The notes under the pieces were generated by a model. That model was not told the origin of the DNA. It did no database searches and saw nothing but the letters and a program-made list of their open reading frames with translations. Shown here piece after piece: positions 23,801 through 37,165 of a DNA stretch of 64,000 bases. Position 1 is the stretch's first letter; each line of letters opens with the position of its first letter. The stretch is from assembly GCA_014904845.1 (NCBI GenBank), contig MU119351.1, positions 62,001 through 126,000 on the forward strand. Direction: 5' to 3'. The position numbers and the translations under genes were made by a program. The DNA is from Acephala macrosclerotiorum. Its lineage: Eukaryota > Ascomycota > Leotiomycetes > Helotiales > Mollisiaceae.

Positions 23801-24585
23801 TGCTCCTGGGGCTTGTGGGAGTATTCTCACCATGGTTTTGTGTATCTATAGACCCTGTTAGTGTTAACCTTCGAGTATGGATCATGGAAGAGTAAAGTGT
23901 GTTGGGGCATTTACCATCCCATAGCAAATCGTAACCTGATCGCTTACAGATTCGAGATCTTGTTGATTATCAATCTCCAAATCTGGAATTGGAAGCATGA
24001 ATCTCTCAGGGTCGTAAAGGTACCACGGCTCATCTCTAATTCCTCTGAGGTACCACGGCTCATCCTCTTCAATTACTCCACTAGGGATATTCTCTATCAT
24101 CTGCCAAAATTTTTCCTCCCAAGGACTCTTCTCGTGTGAAGGAGTGATGACGGCCGAATGATTTTCAGAGGCTATTGGTGGCTCTCTACTCAATCGAACT
24201 GCGGAGTTTTCAGAGGTTTCATCAATTCCTGATCCAACTTCAATCTCATCTAAAGATTTTGACTGAGCACGGAATCTTTTGGGCCTTGTGTCAGACTGTG
24301 CATGGCTTTCACGTCGTTGACGTTTCCCTGAGGACTGCATTTGAGTCTGGGTCGGGTATGTCTCAACACTATCTTCGAATCCGTAACCCGCTAGGATATA
24401 TTCATAACTCCGGATTTCTTCAAGGCTAAAATATGTGAGCTAGTGAGCCACTTAGTACAGGAACGAAGGACCTACAAGGTTTCAAAATCTATCTCGTTCG
24501 TATCTAGGTAGCCCCGCTCGTTCGAGATACGTTCGGGATCGTCATCGAGGATCTCTGAGAAGTCAAGATCAAACGATTCTCCCAT
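20891..24585 (-). pseudogene. SNF2-family ATPase with RING finger (RAD5/RAD16-like), two 1-bp frameshifts
   Basis: I reconstruct 11 exons: complement(20891..20965, 21014..21163, 21224..21409, 21474..22355, 22409..22587, 22634..22667, 22725..22957, 23007..23099, 23154..23845, 23915..24425, 24476..24585). All introns are 46-69 bp, and one exon is only 34 bp. The product is about 1048 residues. Motifs in order: LLAYQEEALDFVMQREAGPI; motif I GGGILADEMGLGKT (487-500); DEAH (616-619); LTGTPIQN (643-650); LRRTHELLNLPE; LRRLCNHGTF; a RING finger starting at C799/C802 with ACGHLLCFKC; helicase C-domain with IDGSHTLGQR, TTGTGAVGLNLT and QAIARVDRLGQ. Such proteins remodel chromatin or act in damage tolerance. 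Single bases are missing at about 21937 and in the A-run at 21056-21058 (coding strand). All exon phases fit once these are allowed. True mutation or consensus error are both possible. Confidence 0.83.
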
Positions 24586-24930
24586 TCTGTCATCAATTCA
24601 TCGAATGCGCTTCTCAATTCCTTTTGAAACAACAAGAATAGATGTTATCGACGCGACCTCATATAGCGATGCCAAAGCCTTGCGATACAGTTAGTTCTGC
24701 CTCGCTTAGCACTGCCTCGGAGCTGTTTTCGCCTGCATGTGGCTTGCATGAAAGCCTCATGCAGGCGGAGACTCAGGTTTGTGCTTTGCTACGCCCCGGA
24801 AAAAGCAAAGCGTGGATCCTCCCAACCCAAAAACAATCTGCACCCTTTTCGAAGAAAGTCAACATAGACAATTGCACTGTATGGTGTCGCGAAGTTTCGA
24901 AATTTACAAGACACATGACTCTTTAAAAAG
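24586..24930. promoter_or_regulatory. Bidirectional promoter between SNF2 ATPase and NACHT gene
   Basis: Only 345 bp separate the divergent start codons at 24585 (minus) and 24931 (plus), so the two genes must share or overlap promoters. No canonical TATA box or known operator was recognised. The plus-strand start has an AAGATGGCG context favourable for initiation. Confidence 0.5.
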
Positions 24931-27900
24931 ATGGCGACCATTGACGACGGATTCAAGCAGGTTTTGGATGACTTCAAAAAGCGCCTGAAACCAGAGGAGC
25001 AGACCAGATTTGCAATGACTACTCTTGTTGACTTGCAGAAGGCGGCCAGTGATATCCAAGAAAGGCAGAGAAGGAGCAAGACTGCCCAAAATCTCGCGAG
25101 AATCCAGCCATTTCTGCAGGTAATGAGTCAATACACGGAGATAATTGAAGTCTTTCTTAACACATCGTCTATGCTGTGCTTTGTCTGGGGTCCTATGAAG
25201 TTCATACTTATGGTGAGTTTGTGGCGAAAAGGAAAATGAGTCTAATTTCCACAGTCAAGCTGACTTGTCTCAGACGGCATGTAACTTGAGCAAGGCGTTC
25301 GATGTTCTTCTTGATGCCTATAAGCAGATCGCTGAGGCATTCCCCCTTCTTCTCAAGTATCGCTCTATGTTTGAGAAGAATGATCACATGAAGAAAGTTC
25401 TTGTTTGGATGTATGAGGATATATTGAAGTTTCATCTTCGCGCTTGGCGAGTCTTCTCCCAACCGGATAAGCTGCGCCAATTGTCTGCCCCATGGCTTGA
25501 TAGTTAGATCTGACAAGACACAGCTTGGATAAAAATCTTTACAGCAACATGGAAAGACTTTCAAGAAAGCTTCAAGCCAATATTAAATGACCTCATTCGC
25601 CACCGGGAGTTGATAGAGAGCACCGCTAGCCTGGAACAGTTTCAGGAATCGAGAGACGCACGTCTTAAGTTCCAAGCTTAATTCGCTGCTCGCGAAGCAG
25701 AGGAGACGCACAAAAAGAAACTCCATATCATAAATTGGTTGGCAGCTGCTGACACAGATTCTGACCAAGTCGCGTTCACTGAGGCAAGAAGTGGCATTTC
25801 AGGTAGTGGCTAATGGATACTGGACCAGCTTCAAGTCAAAGCCTGGCTTGATCCAGCTAACAGTTCTTATCCAATGATATGATTAAATGGTAAGCCTGGT
25901 GCTGGTAAGTTTCTCCTCCTTTCGTGTTCTTGTCCTATGACGAAGTTTCTTCGGGCCGGCGTCTAGTATCACCCCTCTGCAATGCTATATATACTAAAGC
26001 TGTTCAGGAAAGACTGTCCTGGCCTCGGTTCTGATTGAGGCTTGCTCAAAAATCGTTCACTCAGTGGACAATTTGTCTCTCGCATTCTTCTATTGCCGGG
26101 ACAAGGATGAAGAGAGGAATACATTCGCAAGTGTTGCGAAGGCAATGCTCGTGCAACTACTTCGTCAGAATCCGACAATACTGCCATTCCTGTACGATGA
26201 ATGTTTAAAGATGGCGAAACCGACTCTGTCAACTTCGGAAGATTGTATCAAATTATTGAGTACAGTTTTCCAAATAGCTCCTCAAATACTCATCATACTT
26301 GACGGCATCGACGAATGTGTACAGAAGGAAAGGTCAAAAATGCTCAAGTTCTTCACTTCAAACACAATTAACGCTGGACACCCTGGAAAGGTCCGATGTC
26401 TGTTCATAAGTCAGGAGCTCAGTGATATAAAAGGAGCATTACACCCAGCACACACAATAAGACTAGCAAAGGAAGATAGTGAGCGAGATATCAGAAATTT
26501 CACGGTGGAATGGGCTCTTGAAATTCAACAACATTTCAAGTTGCCAGACTGGGATAAGGAACGTATCATCGAACTGGTATGTGTAGGTGCTGAAGGAATG
26601 TTTTTGTACGCCCGACTTGTTCTACAAAACCTTCGTGATCAGGAGAGCTTGGATTATGTTTACAAAGAGTTGCACCATGATACCTTTCCTGGAGGATTCG
26701 AACAAGCGTGGGTTCTCGGTCACTAACGCGCATTCACGAGTTCCGGCTAATTGTATCCAGCTATGAGCGCATTGTCAGCAGAATCATGAGAAATCCGAAT
26801 TTGGTTCAGCGTAAAACTGCGCGGAAGCTTCTTGGTTGGGTGGCCTTCAGCAAACGACCATTGAAGTGGCACGAAATTCAAGGCGCGACATCGATCGACC
26901 TCCAGAATCGCAACGTGAACTTCCAAATTCGTCAGATGCCACTGAATGTTCGTGACATCTGCGGATCACTAGTGGAAATCCTACCCGGAGACCGAGTTCA
27001 ACTAGTCCACAAAACTGCGCGGGAGCAAGTTATTCACTAATCCAAGTCTGGCAGCATCAGCTAACATATCTTCGATAGCTATCTTATAAAAGACAAGTGC
27101 TTAGATGCAGCCGAGGAGGAGTCGAAAATGGCTATACTGTGCATGCAATACCTCACATTCGACATTTTCGAGCCAGATATATCCCCGGAAGACATGCTAC
27201 AGGCTATCAAGCGTGGAGACTACGCTTTCCTCGAGTACGCGAGCTTGCATTGGTACCGCCATCTGGAGACTACTGTTGTCTCTCTGAAACAGGACGATCT
27301 AGACGATGGCACAGATCTGGGTGCCGCGATCAACGAGTTCCTCGAAATGTATGAGCTAGGCCAAAGCCAGAATGAGAAAGTGCAGAAAGAGCAGCTAGAG
27401 CGGTGCGCTGCTGTCAAGGGCGTAAATTGCTACGAGTCTCTTTTGTTGCTCTTAACTTACACCAAAGCCAGTCGCATGGCGGAAGAGAGGATGGAAGCCC
27501 TTGGCCCTCTCGGCAACACTATCTCCAAAATTCGTAACATTATTGAAGGACTTGGTAAGAGCCCGACCTCGAGTCCAATCCAAAATGGCTACACTGTCGG
27601 CACTACCAAGCAAGAGCTCCAACAATTTTATGGGGAGAAATGGTACAAATGCTCTAGGCATGCATGCTATTACTTTCACGAAGGGTTCGACAAGGAAAGA
27701 GGCCTGACCGAGCACACCAATCGACACGAAAAGCCTTTCTGTTGCACTGAGATGGGGTGCACAAGAATGTACATCGGGTGGAGTACGGAAAAAGAGCTCA
27801 AATCACACATGAGCCAGTATCATCCGGATCCCGCAGCATTGTCCTGGAAATTTCCGCACGTGAAGAAGCCACCGACGAAATACCAGTGTAAGGTCTGCGA

Positions 27901-28131
27901 GAAGAATTACAACAGAGCGAATTCGTTAAGTACTCATGAAAGGAGAGAACACAGTGAAGAGCGACCGTTCAAGTCAAAGTTTGCGGGAAGGGATTTGTCA
28001 GAAAGTATGAGCTGGATAGACATAGCGGGACACATATAGGCAAAAGCCAGGAAAGCCCGCGGCCGATGAACGCTTCCGCGAAACCTGAGGACCGGCAGGA
28101 TGGATCTCAGAATCATGATTCATCAATTTGA
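24931..28131 (+). pseudogene. NLR-like NACHT protein with C-terminal C2H2 zinc fingers, five stops and a frameshift
   Basis: Exons at 24931-25212, 25274-25904, 26008-26707, 26761-about 27040 and about 27079-28131 give a protein of roughly 950 residues; the fourth splice is not clear. The N-terminus resembles the fungal DUF7708 region that precedes many NACHT domains (SMLCFVWGPMKFILM, FEKNDHMKKVLVWMYEDIL). The P-loop GKPGAGKT (300-307) is assembled across an intron. FFYCRDKDEERNT and the Walker B ILIILDGIDEC follow, then LLGWVAFSKRPLKWHEIQ and the VQLVHKTARE block. The C-terminus has C2H2 fingers, including YQCKVCEKNYNRANSLSTH and, one frame over, KVCGKGFVRKYELDRH. In-frame stops at 25505, 25511, 25679, 25811 and 25880 all fall in exon 2. 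A base is missing near 27974. The gene probably encoded an immune-type or incompatibility receptor. Confidence 0.78.
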
Positions 28132-28740
28132 CAGTCGCCACTAGATATCAAATGTAGCGATCATGGGGTTCTCTTTGCTCCTCCTGCTAAGGTCGGAAGG
28201 GGCTGTCTGTTGGTGGTTGAACTAATTTGTTAGGAAGTGCGGCATTGAGGGATATGGACGCTGGGACTTTGGCAAATGCAAGGGGTCCTGCGCTCGCTAT
28301 AAACGCAGTGAACCGGAGGAATTTCTTGACGTACAATTTCTAGCCTAGTTTCGTCATGTGACATACAGCCTTATTCAAACTTCACGAGCACCTTCGAGGC
28401 TCACTTGCCTTTGAGCACGTACGTCATTCTTTTAGGCGAGGTTGGGTGTCTTTTCAAAGCTGGCTCTACTAATAGAGAAGTTACAGGAAAGTCTCGCGAG
28501 GCTGGGCTGCCAGCGATAATGGCGCATTTCATCTCTGCATCTAATGTAGGGCAACTAAGGCGGTTCGCAACTACTAAACGGTTCGCATTTCCAGCTGAGC
28601 CGCCATTTACCGGGCAGAGCTGTTCCCTCTGCGCTCACCGAGATCGTAGCAAGGCCATTGCCCATTTTTGACCACGTGCTGGCATACGGTGCAGAAAAGA
28701 CGCGTTTTGTAGTACAGCTCTACTAATAATTAGCTTTCCA
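28132..28740. other. Non-coding flank grading into RIP desert
   Basis: Ordinary composition persists to about 28690, then collapses within tens of bases. The frame at 28405-28671 shows no domain. Near the border a motif related to ACGCGTTTTGTA occurs at about 28700 and, mutated, at about 28760, suggesting the edge of a repeat. Confidence 0.4.
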
Positions 28741-29458
28741 CATAAATTTTAAGCGAAACGCGTTTTTTGTAAATTTACGCGATATAACTCTATTACTACT
28801 TTTTATTTTTATTTTAATAATTTTATAATTATTTATTTAATTAATTTAAAATTAAAAATTTAAATAATTAATTATATTTTGTAAACGTTAATTTAAACGT
28901 TTAATATACGAGTTTTTAAATAATAATATAATTTTTCAAGAAAAACGTATTACGAATATTAAACATTTTAATATTTTTATTAAAAATTAAATAATTATTA
29001 TTAAAAAAATTTTATATAAATTTTTTTTTATAAAATTTATAAAAATTATTAAAAATATTTTTAAAATATTTTTTATTTTAAAAAATTTAATATTTTATTA
29101 TTAAAATTTTTCTTGATAATACGTTATTAAATAATATTATTTTTACGAAATTAAAAAAAAAATTATTAATTTTAAAATTTTAATTTATTTTTTTTTATTT
29201 TTATTATTAATAATTATTATATTTTAATAAATTTTTTTTTGTATAAATTATATAAATTATATATATATTTAAATATAATATTTAATTTATATATAATTAT
29301 ATTTTATAATTATAATAATATTATAATAATTAAAAATAATAATTATATTTATTAATAATAAATTAAATTTTTTTTAAAATTTATTATTATTATTAAAAAA
29401 AAAATTAAATTATTAAAAATTAATTAATAAATTTTTTTTATTTTAATTATATTATTTA

Positions 29459-30090
29459 AAATTAAAAAATTATAAATTAAATTATTCGAAATAATTAATA
29501 TTAAAACGAATATAAAAAAAAAAACTTATAATAATTATTTATAATAATTAATTTTATTTTTAATAAAAATTAAAATATTAAAAAATAAAAATATTTTATT
29601 ATTTTAATTTTAATTTACGAATTATTTATAATTATTTTTGTATTAAAATAATAAAATTAAATCGAATTTTAAATTTTAAAAAATAATATAAAAAAAATTA
29701 ATTAAAAAAAATTTATTTTTAAAATAAAATTATTTTAAAAATTAAAAAAATACAATTTTTATAATATATTAATTCGATTTATATTAAAATATAATATTAA
29801 AAATTATTTAAAAAAAATTTATAATATTTTAAAATTTTTTTTATAAATATTATTAAAAATCTTATTAAATAAATATAAATATTTTATATAAAATTATTAA
29901 TTAATTTACAAAAAAAATTTTAATAATAAAAATATATATAAATTTATTCGATTAAATATATAAAAAATTAATTAAATAAAATAAATTAAATAAATAATAT
30001 TAAAAATATAAATTTATAAAAAAAATTTAATATATATTAAAAAACGAATTTTTAAAAAAATCGATTATAAAATAATAAAAATATTTAAAT
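29459..30090 (+). repeat. Mutated repeat, paired with 36121-37040
   Basis: The segment aligns collinearly with 36121-37040. Shared blocks include TAATAATTATTTAT with the following TTAATTTTATTTTTAATAA, the AATATATATAAATTTATT stretch, and the ending TTTTTAAAAAAATCGATTAT. Differences are mostly transitions plus indels (the partner is about 290 bp longer). Confidence 0.65.
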
Positions 30091-31367
30091 ATTATAATAT
30101 AAAATTTTTTTTTAAATATAATTAATAATTTATTATTTTTTATATTATTTAAATTATTTATAAAAAATTTTTAATAAAAAATATATATAATTATTAAAAA
30201 AATTAATATTTAATTTTAATTTTCAATTTTATATATTATTTAAATTTAAAAAATTTAATAAATATTTAAATTAAATTTTTTAATTTAAATAAATAAATTT
30301 ATTAAAAAATTATATTTTTTTAAAAATATAATATTATTTTTAAAAATTTAAAAAAAAAATAAAAAAAATAATATATTATTATTATTTTTAAATTAATTAA
30401 TTTAAATTCAAAATATAAAATATTAAATATTAAAATAAAATATTATATTATTTTTATATATATAATTTTAAATTTTAATAATATTATTATAAATATTAAA
30501 AATTTATAATTATTTATTATTATAATAAAAATATAAATTAAATATAAAAATAATAATTCGTAAAATAATATATTTATATATATATTCAAATTAAAAAAAT
30601 ATTAAAATTTATAAATAATTTTTATATTTTAATAAATTTATTTTTATTTTTAATTTTTTATTAACTATTTTTAATATTATTTTATATAAAAAAAATATAA
30701 TTAAAAAAAATATATATTATTATAAATTATTTTAATATTTAAAAAATTGTAATTTATTTTTAAATAATTAATTTTTTTATTTATTAAAAACTATTTATAA
30801 AAATTTAAAAAAAAATATTTTTAATAAAATAATATTTAATTAAATTCTTTTTTTATTATTTTAAAATTTTTAAAAACGATTTAATTATAAAAAATTTAAA
30901 AAAAAAATAATAATTTTTATTAAAATTTTTAATTATTAATTATAAAAAAAATTATTAAAAATTATTAATTTATTAATACGATTATAAAAATGAATTCGAT
31001 TATAAAAATAAATACGATTATTTTAAAAAATATTAATAAATTTTTTAAAAAATTTATTAAATTTTTTTTTAATTTTTTTAATAATTTTTTTTTTAAATAT
31101 TTAAAATAAAAATATAATAATTTTTATAATTTAATTAAAAACTTTATAAATAATAATATTATTTTAAAAAATAATTAATTTTATAATTTAATTTATTAAA
31201 ATTATAATATTATTTTTAAATAATATAAAAATTAAAAAACTTTATATAAATTTTAATAATAAATTATTATTTTTAAAAAATTATTAATTTATTTTTAAAT
31301 ATATTTAAATTATAATTTTATTTATAATATTAAAAATATAAAAATTATTAAAATTTTAAAATAAATT

Positions 31368-32097
31368 AAATATAATAATATTTTTAAAATTTATATTTAA
31401 TATTTTAATATTATTATTAAATTATTTTATTAATTAATTAAAAAAAATTAATATTTTAAATAAAAAAAATAAAAAATTATTATAATATTTTTATAAAATA
31501 AATTTATAACGATTTTAATATTTTATAAAATTTATTATAATTTTATTAATAAATAAAAAATAAAAACGAATAATTTAATACGAATTAAAATTTTAAAATT
31601 GTATTAAATAAAATTATAATATAATAAAAATCTTTTATAAATTATAATTTTAATTATATAATATTTATTTTATTTTTAAAATAAATATTAATATATTTAT
31701 TATTTAATTAAATTAAATAATAATAAANNNNNNNNNNAAATATAATAATATTTTTAAAATTTATATTTAATATTTTAATATTATTATTAAATTATTTTAT
31801 TAATTAATTAAAAAAAATTAATATTTTAAATAAAAAAAATAAAAAATTATTATAATATTTTTATAAAATAAATTTATAACGATTTTAATATTTTATAAAA
31901 TTTATTATAATTTTATTAATAAATAAAAAATAAAAACGAATAATTTAATACGAATTAAAATTTTAAAATTGTATTAAATAAAATTATAATATAATAAAAA
32001 TCTTTTATAAATTATAATTTTAATTATATAATATTTATTTTATTTTTAAAATAAATATTAATATATTTATTATTTAATTAAATTAAATAATAATAAA
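31368..32097. other. Assembly gap with duplicated flanks
   Basis: Ten N at 31728-31737 are flanked by 31368-31727 and 31738-32097, which are the same 360 bp sequence in the same direction. Identity right up to the gap in RIP-mutated DNA is not expected of an old repeat. This looks like two contigs whose overlapping ends were not merged. Confidence 0.85.
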
Positions 32098-32377
32098 TTT
32101 TTTTAATATTTTAATTATTTAATTTTAAAATTAAATATAATAAAAAAAATATTTATATTATTATAAATAAATTATTTAAAAAATCGTAAATAAAAAATAA
32201 TAATTTAAAAAAAAATATTAATAAATTTATTATAATCGAATTTAATTATATTAAAATAATTTTAATTTTAATTAAAAAACGAAAAATTAATTAAAAAATT
32301 AAAAATAAATATATAAAATAAAAATATTTATTTAAATTTAATATTTTTAATATTAATTACTATTTTTAAAATTATTA

Positions 32378-32379
<2 letters not shown>

Positions 32380-32420
<41 letters not shown>

Positions 32421-32421
32421 A

Positions 32422-32482
<61 letters not shown>

Positions 32483-32505
32483 ATTATTATTAATATTATT
32501 ATTAA

Positions 32506-32548
<43 letters not shown>
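32380..32548. repeat. AAT/ATT trinucleotide microsatellite
   Basis: About 25 bases or more of AAT repeats pass directly into more than 100 bases of ATT repeats interrupted by ATTAAT. Because ATT is the complement of AAT, the two halves can pair as a hairpin. Confidence 0.9.
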
Positions 32549-33449
32549 TATTTTTTTATATAAATTTTTTAAATTTTTTTATTTTAATTTTTATATTAAT
32601 TAAATTTAAAAAATTTATTAGTAATAAAAAAAATATTATAATATATTTATATTTATATTAAAAAAATATAAAATTATTATTATTTTATTTCGATTAATTT
32701 ATAAATTTTAATTAAATAATATACGTTTAATAATTAATTATATATATAATAAAATATTATTTTTTTCGATATTTTAAATATTCGTTTTTAATTTATAAAT
32801 ATTTTTATTATTTTTTAATATAAATAAAAAATATTAATAAAAAATCGATTTTAATTTTTATAAATTATAATTATTTCAATTTTTTAAAAAAACTATTTAA
32901 ATAAATTTTTTTTAATACGAAATTACGAAATTTAATAAAAGAATTTTTAAATTATATTTAATTAAAAATTAAAATTATATATTTATAAAACGAATATTTT
33001 TATTAAACGATTTTATATTAACAATTTTACGAATTTTAATTTTTAAATTTCTATTTTAATAAATTTAATTTTTATTAATATTAATAAAAAAATATATAAT
33101 AAATTTTAAATGTTTTTTAATAATCGATTTTAAAAAATTTTTAATAATAAATCTTTTTTTAATAATATTTAATTTAAAAAATTAATATAATTTTTAATAT
33201 AATTTATTATATAAAAATATTAAATTATTAAATTTCGTTTAATAATAAATTATAATTTAAATTAAAATAAATTTTTAATATTTTAAAATAAAAAAAATAA
33301 ATTTAAATTTAAAATTTATTTATTTATTTATTTTCGCGAAATTTTTTAAAAAAAAAACAAATTATTAAAAAAATTAAAAAAATTAATAATATTTTTAAAA
33401 AAAAATAAAAAAATTAAATACGTATATTAAAAATTAAAATTTTTTTAAT

Positions 33450-35950
33450 ATTAATTAATAATTGTATTTAATTATAAACTAATAAAAATTTATTTAAAAA
33501 AAAAAAATAAGAAATATAAATTTTAATACAAAATAATATTAAAAGAAATTAATATTACGTTTTTAAATATTATTAAATTATAAAAGATTTATATTATTTT
33601 TTTCGTAAAAATAATTTTTTAACGTTTTTTCGATTTTTAAAAACTTGAAAAAATCAATTATAAAAAAATTTATATTTTTAAATAATTAATTTAAATTTGT
33701 ATTTATTATATAAAATAAAATTATTTATAAACTCGAAAAAAATAATAATTGTTTATATTTAATAAAAAATATTATTCGATTTTAAATTTTATTTAAAATA
33801 ATATTTATTTATTTTTTTATTTTAATCGAATTTATTTATTTTTTATAATTTTAAATTAATTGATTAATTATATAATTATATTATTTTATGATTATATAAA
33901 ATTTTTACGTTTATTTTTTTTTTTTTTATTCGTTTTAAATTATTTATAAAATATTCGTAAAATTTTTATAAAACGTTTAAAATATTTATATATTAATTAA
34001 ATAAAATTATTAATAAAATATATTAATATATTTATTATATAATTAAAAATTATATTTTTTTATTTAAATAAAATAAAACGAAAAAAAAAAAAAATTGAAT
34101 ATATTTTATATATAATAAAATTTTATAAAAAAAATATATATATTGATAATATTTTTTAAAAATTTATTAAAAAAACGTTAATATTACTAAATAAAAAATT
34201 TATTCGAGAATTTAAAAATTTTTTATAAATTTATAAAATTTATATTATTAAAAATAAATAATTTATTATCGAAAAATTAAAAAAAAATTATTAATAAAAA
34301 AAAATATTATAAATAAATTAAAAAAAAAATATTTAAATATATATATTTTTTAATATTATTTAAATAATATTTAAATAAATTTTATTTATAAAATAAATAT
34401 TAATTTTTAAAATAATTTATTTTTATTAATATAAAATATTTAACTTTTAAATTAATAATATATAAAATTGAAAAAATATAATAAAAAATTATTATAAAAT
34501 ATATTGATTAAAATATTTATAAATTTAATCAAAAATATAATAAAAAAGTATTTAATATTTTTAATATTAAATTATAAATTTTTTATAATTATTAAAAAAT
34601 TAATATAATAAAATAATAAAAAAAAAGTTATAATTTTATAATAATAATAAATATAATTTAAATATATTTTAAAATAAACGAAAATTAATAATTATATATA
34701 TTTTTATAAAAAGAAATTATATTATTATAAATTTTTATAATTAATTAATTAAAAATTAAATTAAAATATTTTTAATTATTTTCTATTTAATTTAAATAAA
34801 TTTAATATAATTTATTTAATAAATATTATATAAAATATAATTTTTAAAATTCAATTATTAAAGTTTATTAAAATATTAAAAAATATAATTTTACGTTTTA
34901 TAAATTCGTAAATACGTTCGAAAACGTTTATATTAAATTATAATTCGCGATCGATATTATAATACGTTTATAAAAAGCGTAATAATATAATAATAATTTT
35001 AATTGTAATTTTTAAAAAAAAATTAAAAAAATTATAATAAAATTAATCAAAATTAAATCGATTAAACATATAAAAAACGTAATAAAAAACGTAAATATAA
35101 ATTAATTTTAATTTTTTTAATTTAATAAAAAAAAACAAAAAATTATTTTAAAATAATAATAATTATTATATAAATTATAATTATTAAAAATGAATTTATT
35201 AAAAAATGTATTATATTTATAATAAATTAAATTATTAATTAATAAAATATATAATAAAAAAACGATAATAAATATATTTTAAATTTTAATAATACATTTA
35301 ATATATTATTAATTGCGACGTTATAATAATTTATTATAAATTTTTTTTTATTAAATACGAAAATATAAAAAGTTTTTTAAAAAACGATAAAATTGAAAAA
35401 ATTAATTAATTATTAATAAATATAAAAATAAAAAACGAAAATAAAATTTAAACGATTAATTTATTTATTATTTTATTATAAAAAAAATTATATTAAATAA
35501 TAAAATTATAAAAATATTAATTATTAATTAATTATAATTTTAAACGTTATAAAAAATCATTAATAAAATTTAATTAAATATATTGAAAATTAATATTTAT
35601 AAAATTCGATTTAATAAAAATATAACGTTATTATAAAAAATAATTTAAATTAATATATTATTAAATATTGTAATGTTTTATATCGTTTTAATAAATATAT
35701 TATTTTTATTTTATATTTAATATATAAATAAAATAAAAATAAAAATATTTTAATTATATAAAAATTAAATATTTTATAAATATTATTATATTAATAATAA
35801 AAAAATTTGATTTAAAATTTAATTATAATAATTATATTAATAATTTAATTATTTATTATTATTAAATATTATAATAAAATTATATTTTTTTTTAAATTTT
35901 TTTATAAATAAATAATTTCGAAAATAATATTAATTACGTATTTTTTAATA
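33450..35950 (+). mobile_element. RIP-degraded retroelement fragment, direct copy
   Basis: This aligns with 53480-56350 in the same direction, for example 35040-35340 with 55440-55735. It lacks most of the terminal repeat that precedes the 53.5 kb copy, although a short TACGTATATTAAAA remnant lies near 33420. No reading frame survives. Confidence 0.65.
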
Positions 35951-36120
35951 TATAAAAAGTTTTTATTTATTATAAAATAATTAAAAAAAAAATTTTAATT
36001 TTTTTTAAATTACAAATTATTTCAAATAAATTATTTTAATAAATTTTATTAAAAATTAAAAATTAAAAATTAATTAATAAATCTTTTTAATTTTAATTAT
36101 ATTTTATAAAATTATAAAAT

Positions 36121-37040
36121 TTTAAAAAATATTAATTTATAAAAATTACGTATTAAATTATTTAAAATATATAATATTAAAATAAATATAAAAAAAAAAT
36201 TATAATAATTATTTATTATAATTAATTTTATTTTTAATAAAAAATAAAAATATTTTATTATTTTATATTTTAATTTTAATTTTTTTAAAAATTGTAATTC
36301 GTAAATCGTTTATAATCGTTTTTAAATTAAAATAATAAAATTAAAATAAATTTCGAATTTTAAAAAATAATATAAAAAAAATTAAAATAAAAAATTTTAA
36401 TTAAAAAAATCGATTAAAAAAATATTTATTTAAAAAATATATTTTATTAAAACGAATAAATAAACGAAATTTTAAATAAAAATTAAAATAAATTTTATTT
36501 AAAAATAATAATTAATAAATTATTTATATTAAAATTTCTTTTTTAATAAAAAACTTTTTTATTTTAAAAATATAAAATTTCAAAAAATATATATTTATAT
36601 TAATATTATAAATATTTTTTTTAAACTTTTTAAAATATTATAATTTTTTTAAAATAATACGACAATATATACGAAAATTATAAAATTATTTTAAAAATTA
36701 AAAAAATATAATTTTTACGATATATTAATTCGATTTATAAAAAATAAATTTAATTTATATTAAAATATAATATTGAAAACTATTTAAAAAAAGAATTTCA
36801 CGAATATAATTAAAAATATTATCGAGTAAATATAAAATTCTTATATAAAATTATCGATTAATTTATAAAAAAATTGTTAATAATAAAAATATATATAAAT
36901 TTATTTAATCGAATATTTAAAAAATTAATTAAACGAAATAAATAGTATTAAAAACGCGAATTTATAAAAAAAAACTTTTAATATATATTAAAAAATAAAT
37001 TTTTAAAAAAATCGATTATAAATCGATAAAAATATTTATT
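36121..37040 (+). repeat. Mutated repeat, partner of 29459-30090
   Basis: This is collinear with 29459-30090 over its whole length, with transitions and indels. It retains somewhat more CpG pairs than its partner and runs directly into the spared island that starts near 37140. Confidence 0.65.
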
Positions 37041-37057
37041 ATAAAAAAATAAAAAAT

Positions 37058-37165
37058 ACTCGATTATTTATTAGAATTACAAAATATTAAATCTCTTATA
37101 TTCAAAATCAAATTACGTATTAAACTAGTTCGAATACGAATTAATAATACTATTTTACTATAATC
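37058..37165 (+). repeat. Direct repeat, left copy (mutated)
   Basis: This aligns end to end with 37930-38045, with C to T and G to A differences here (for example GATCACGTGCCAG on the right becomes AATTACGTATTAA). The two copies bracket a partly spared island, as terminal repeats of one element would. Confidence 0.75.

Noticed and set aside
24760..24930. Possible TATA or RIP-type repeat in the shared promoter
   Set aside because: No convincing motif stood out from background.
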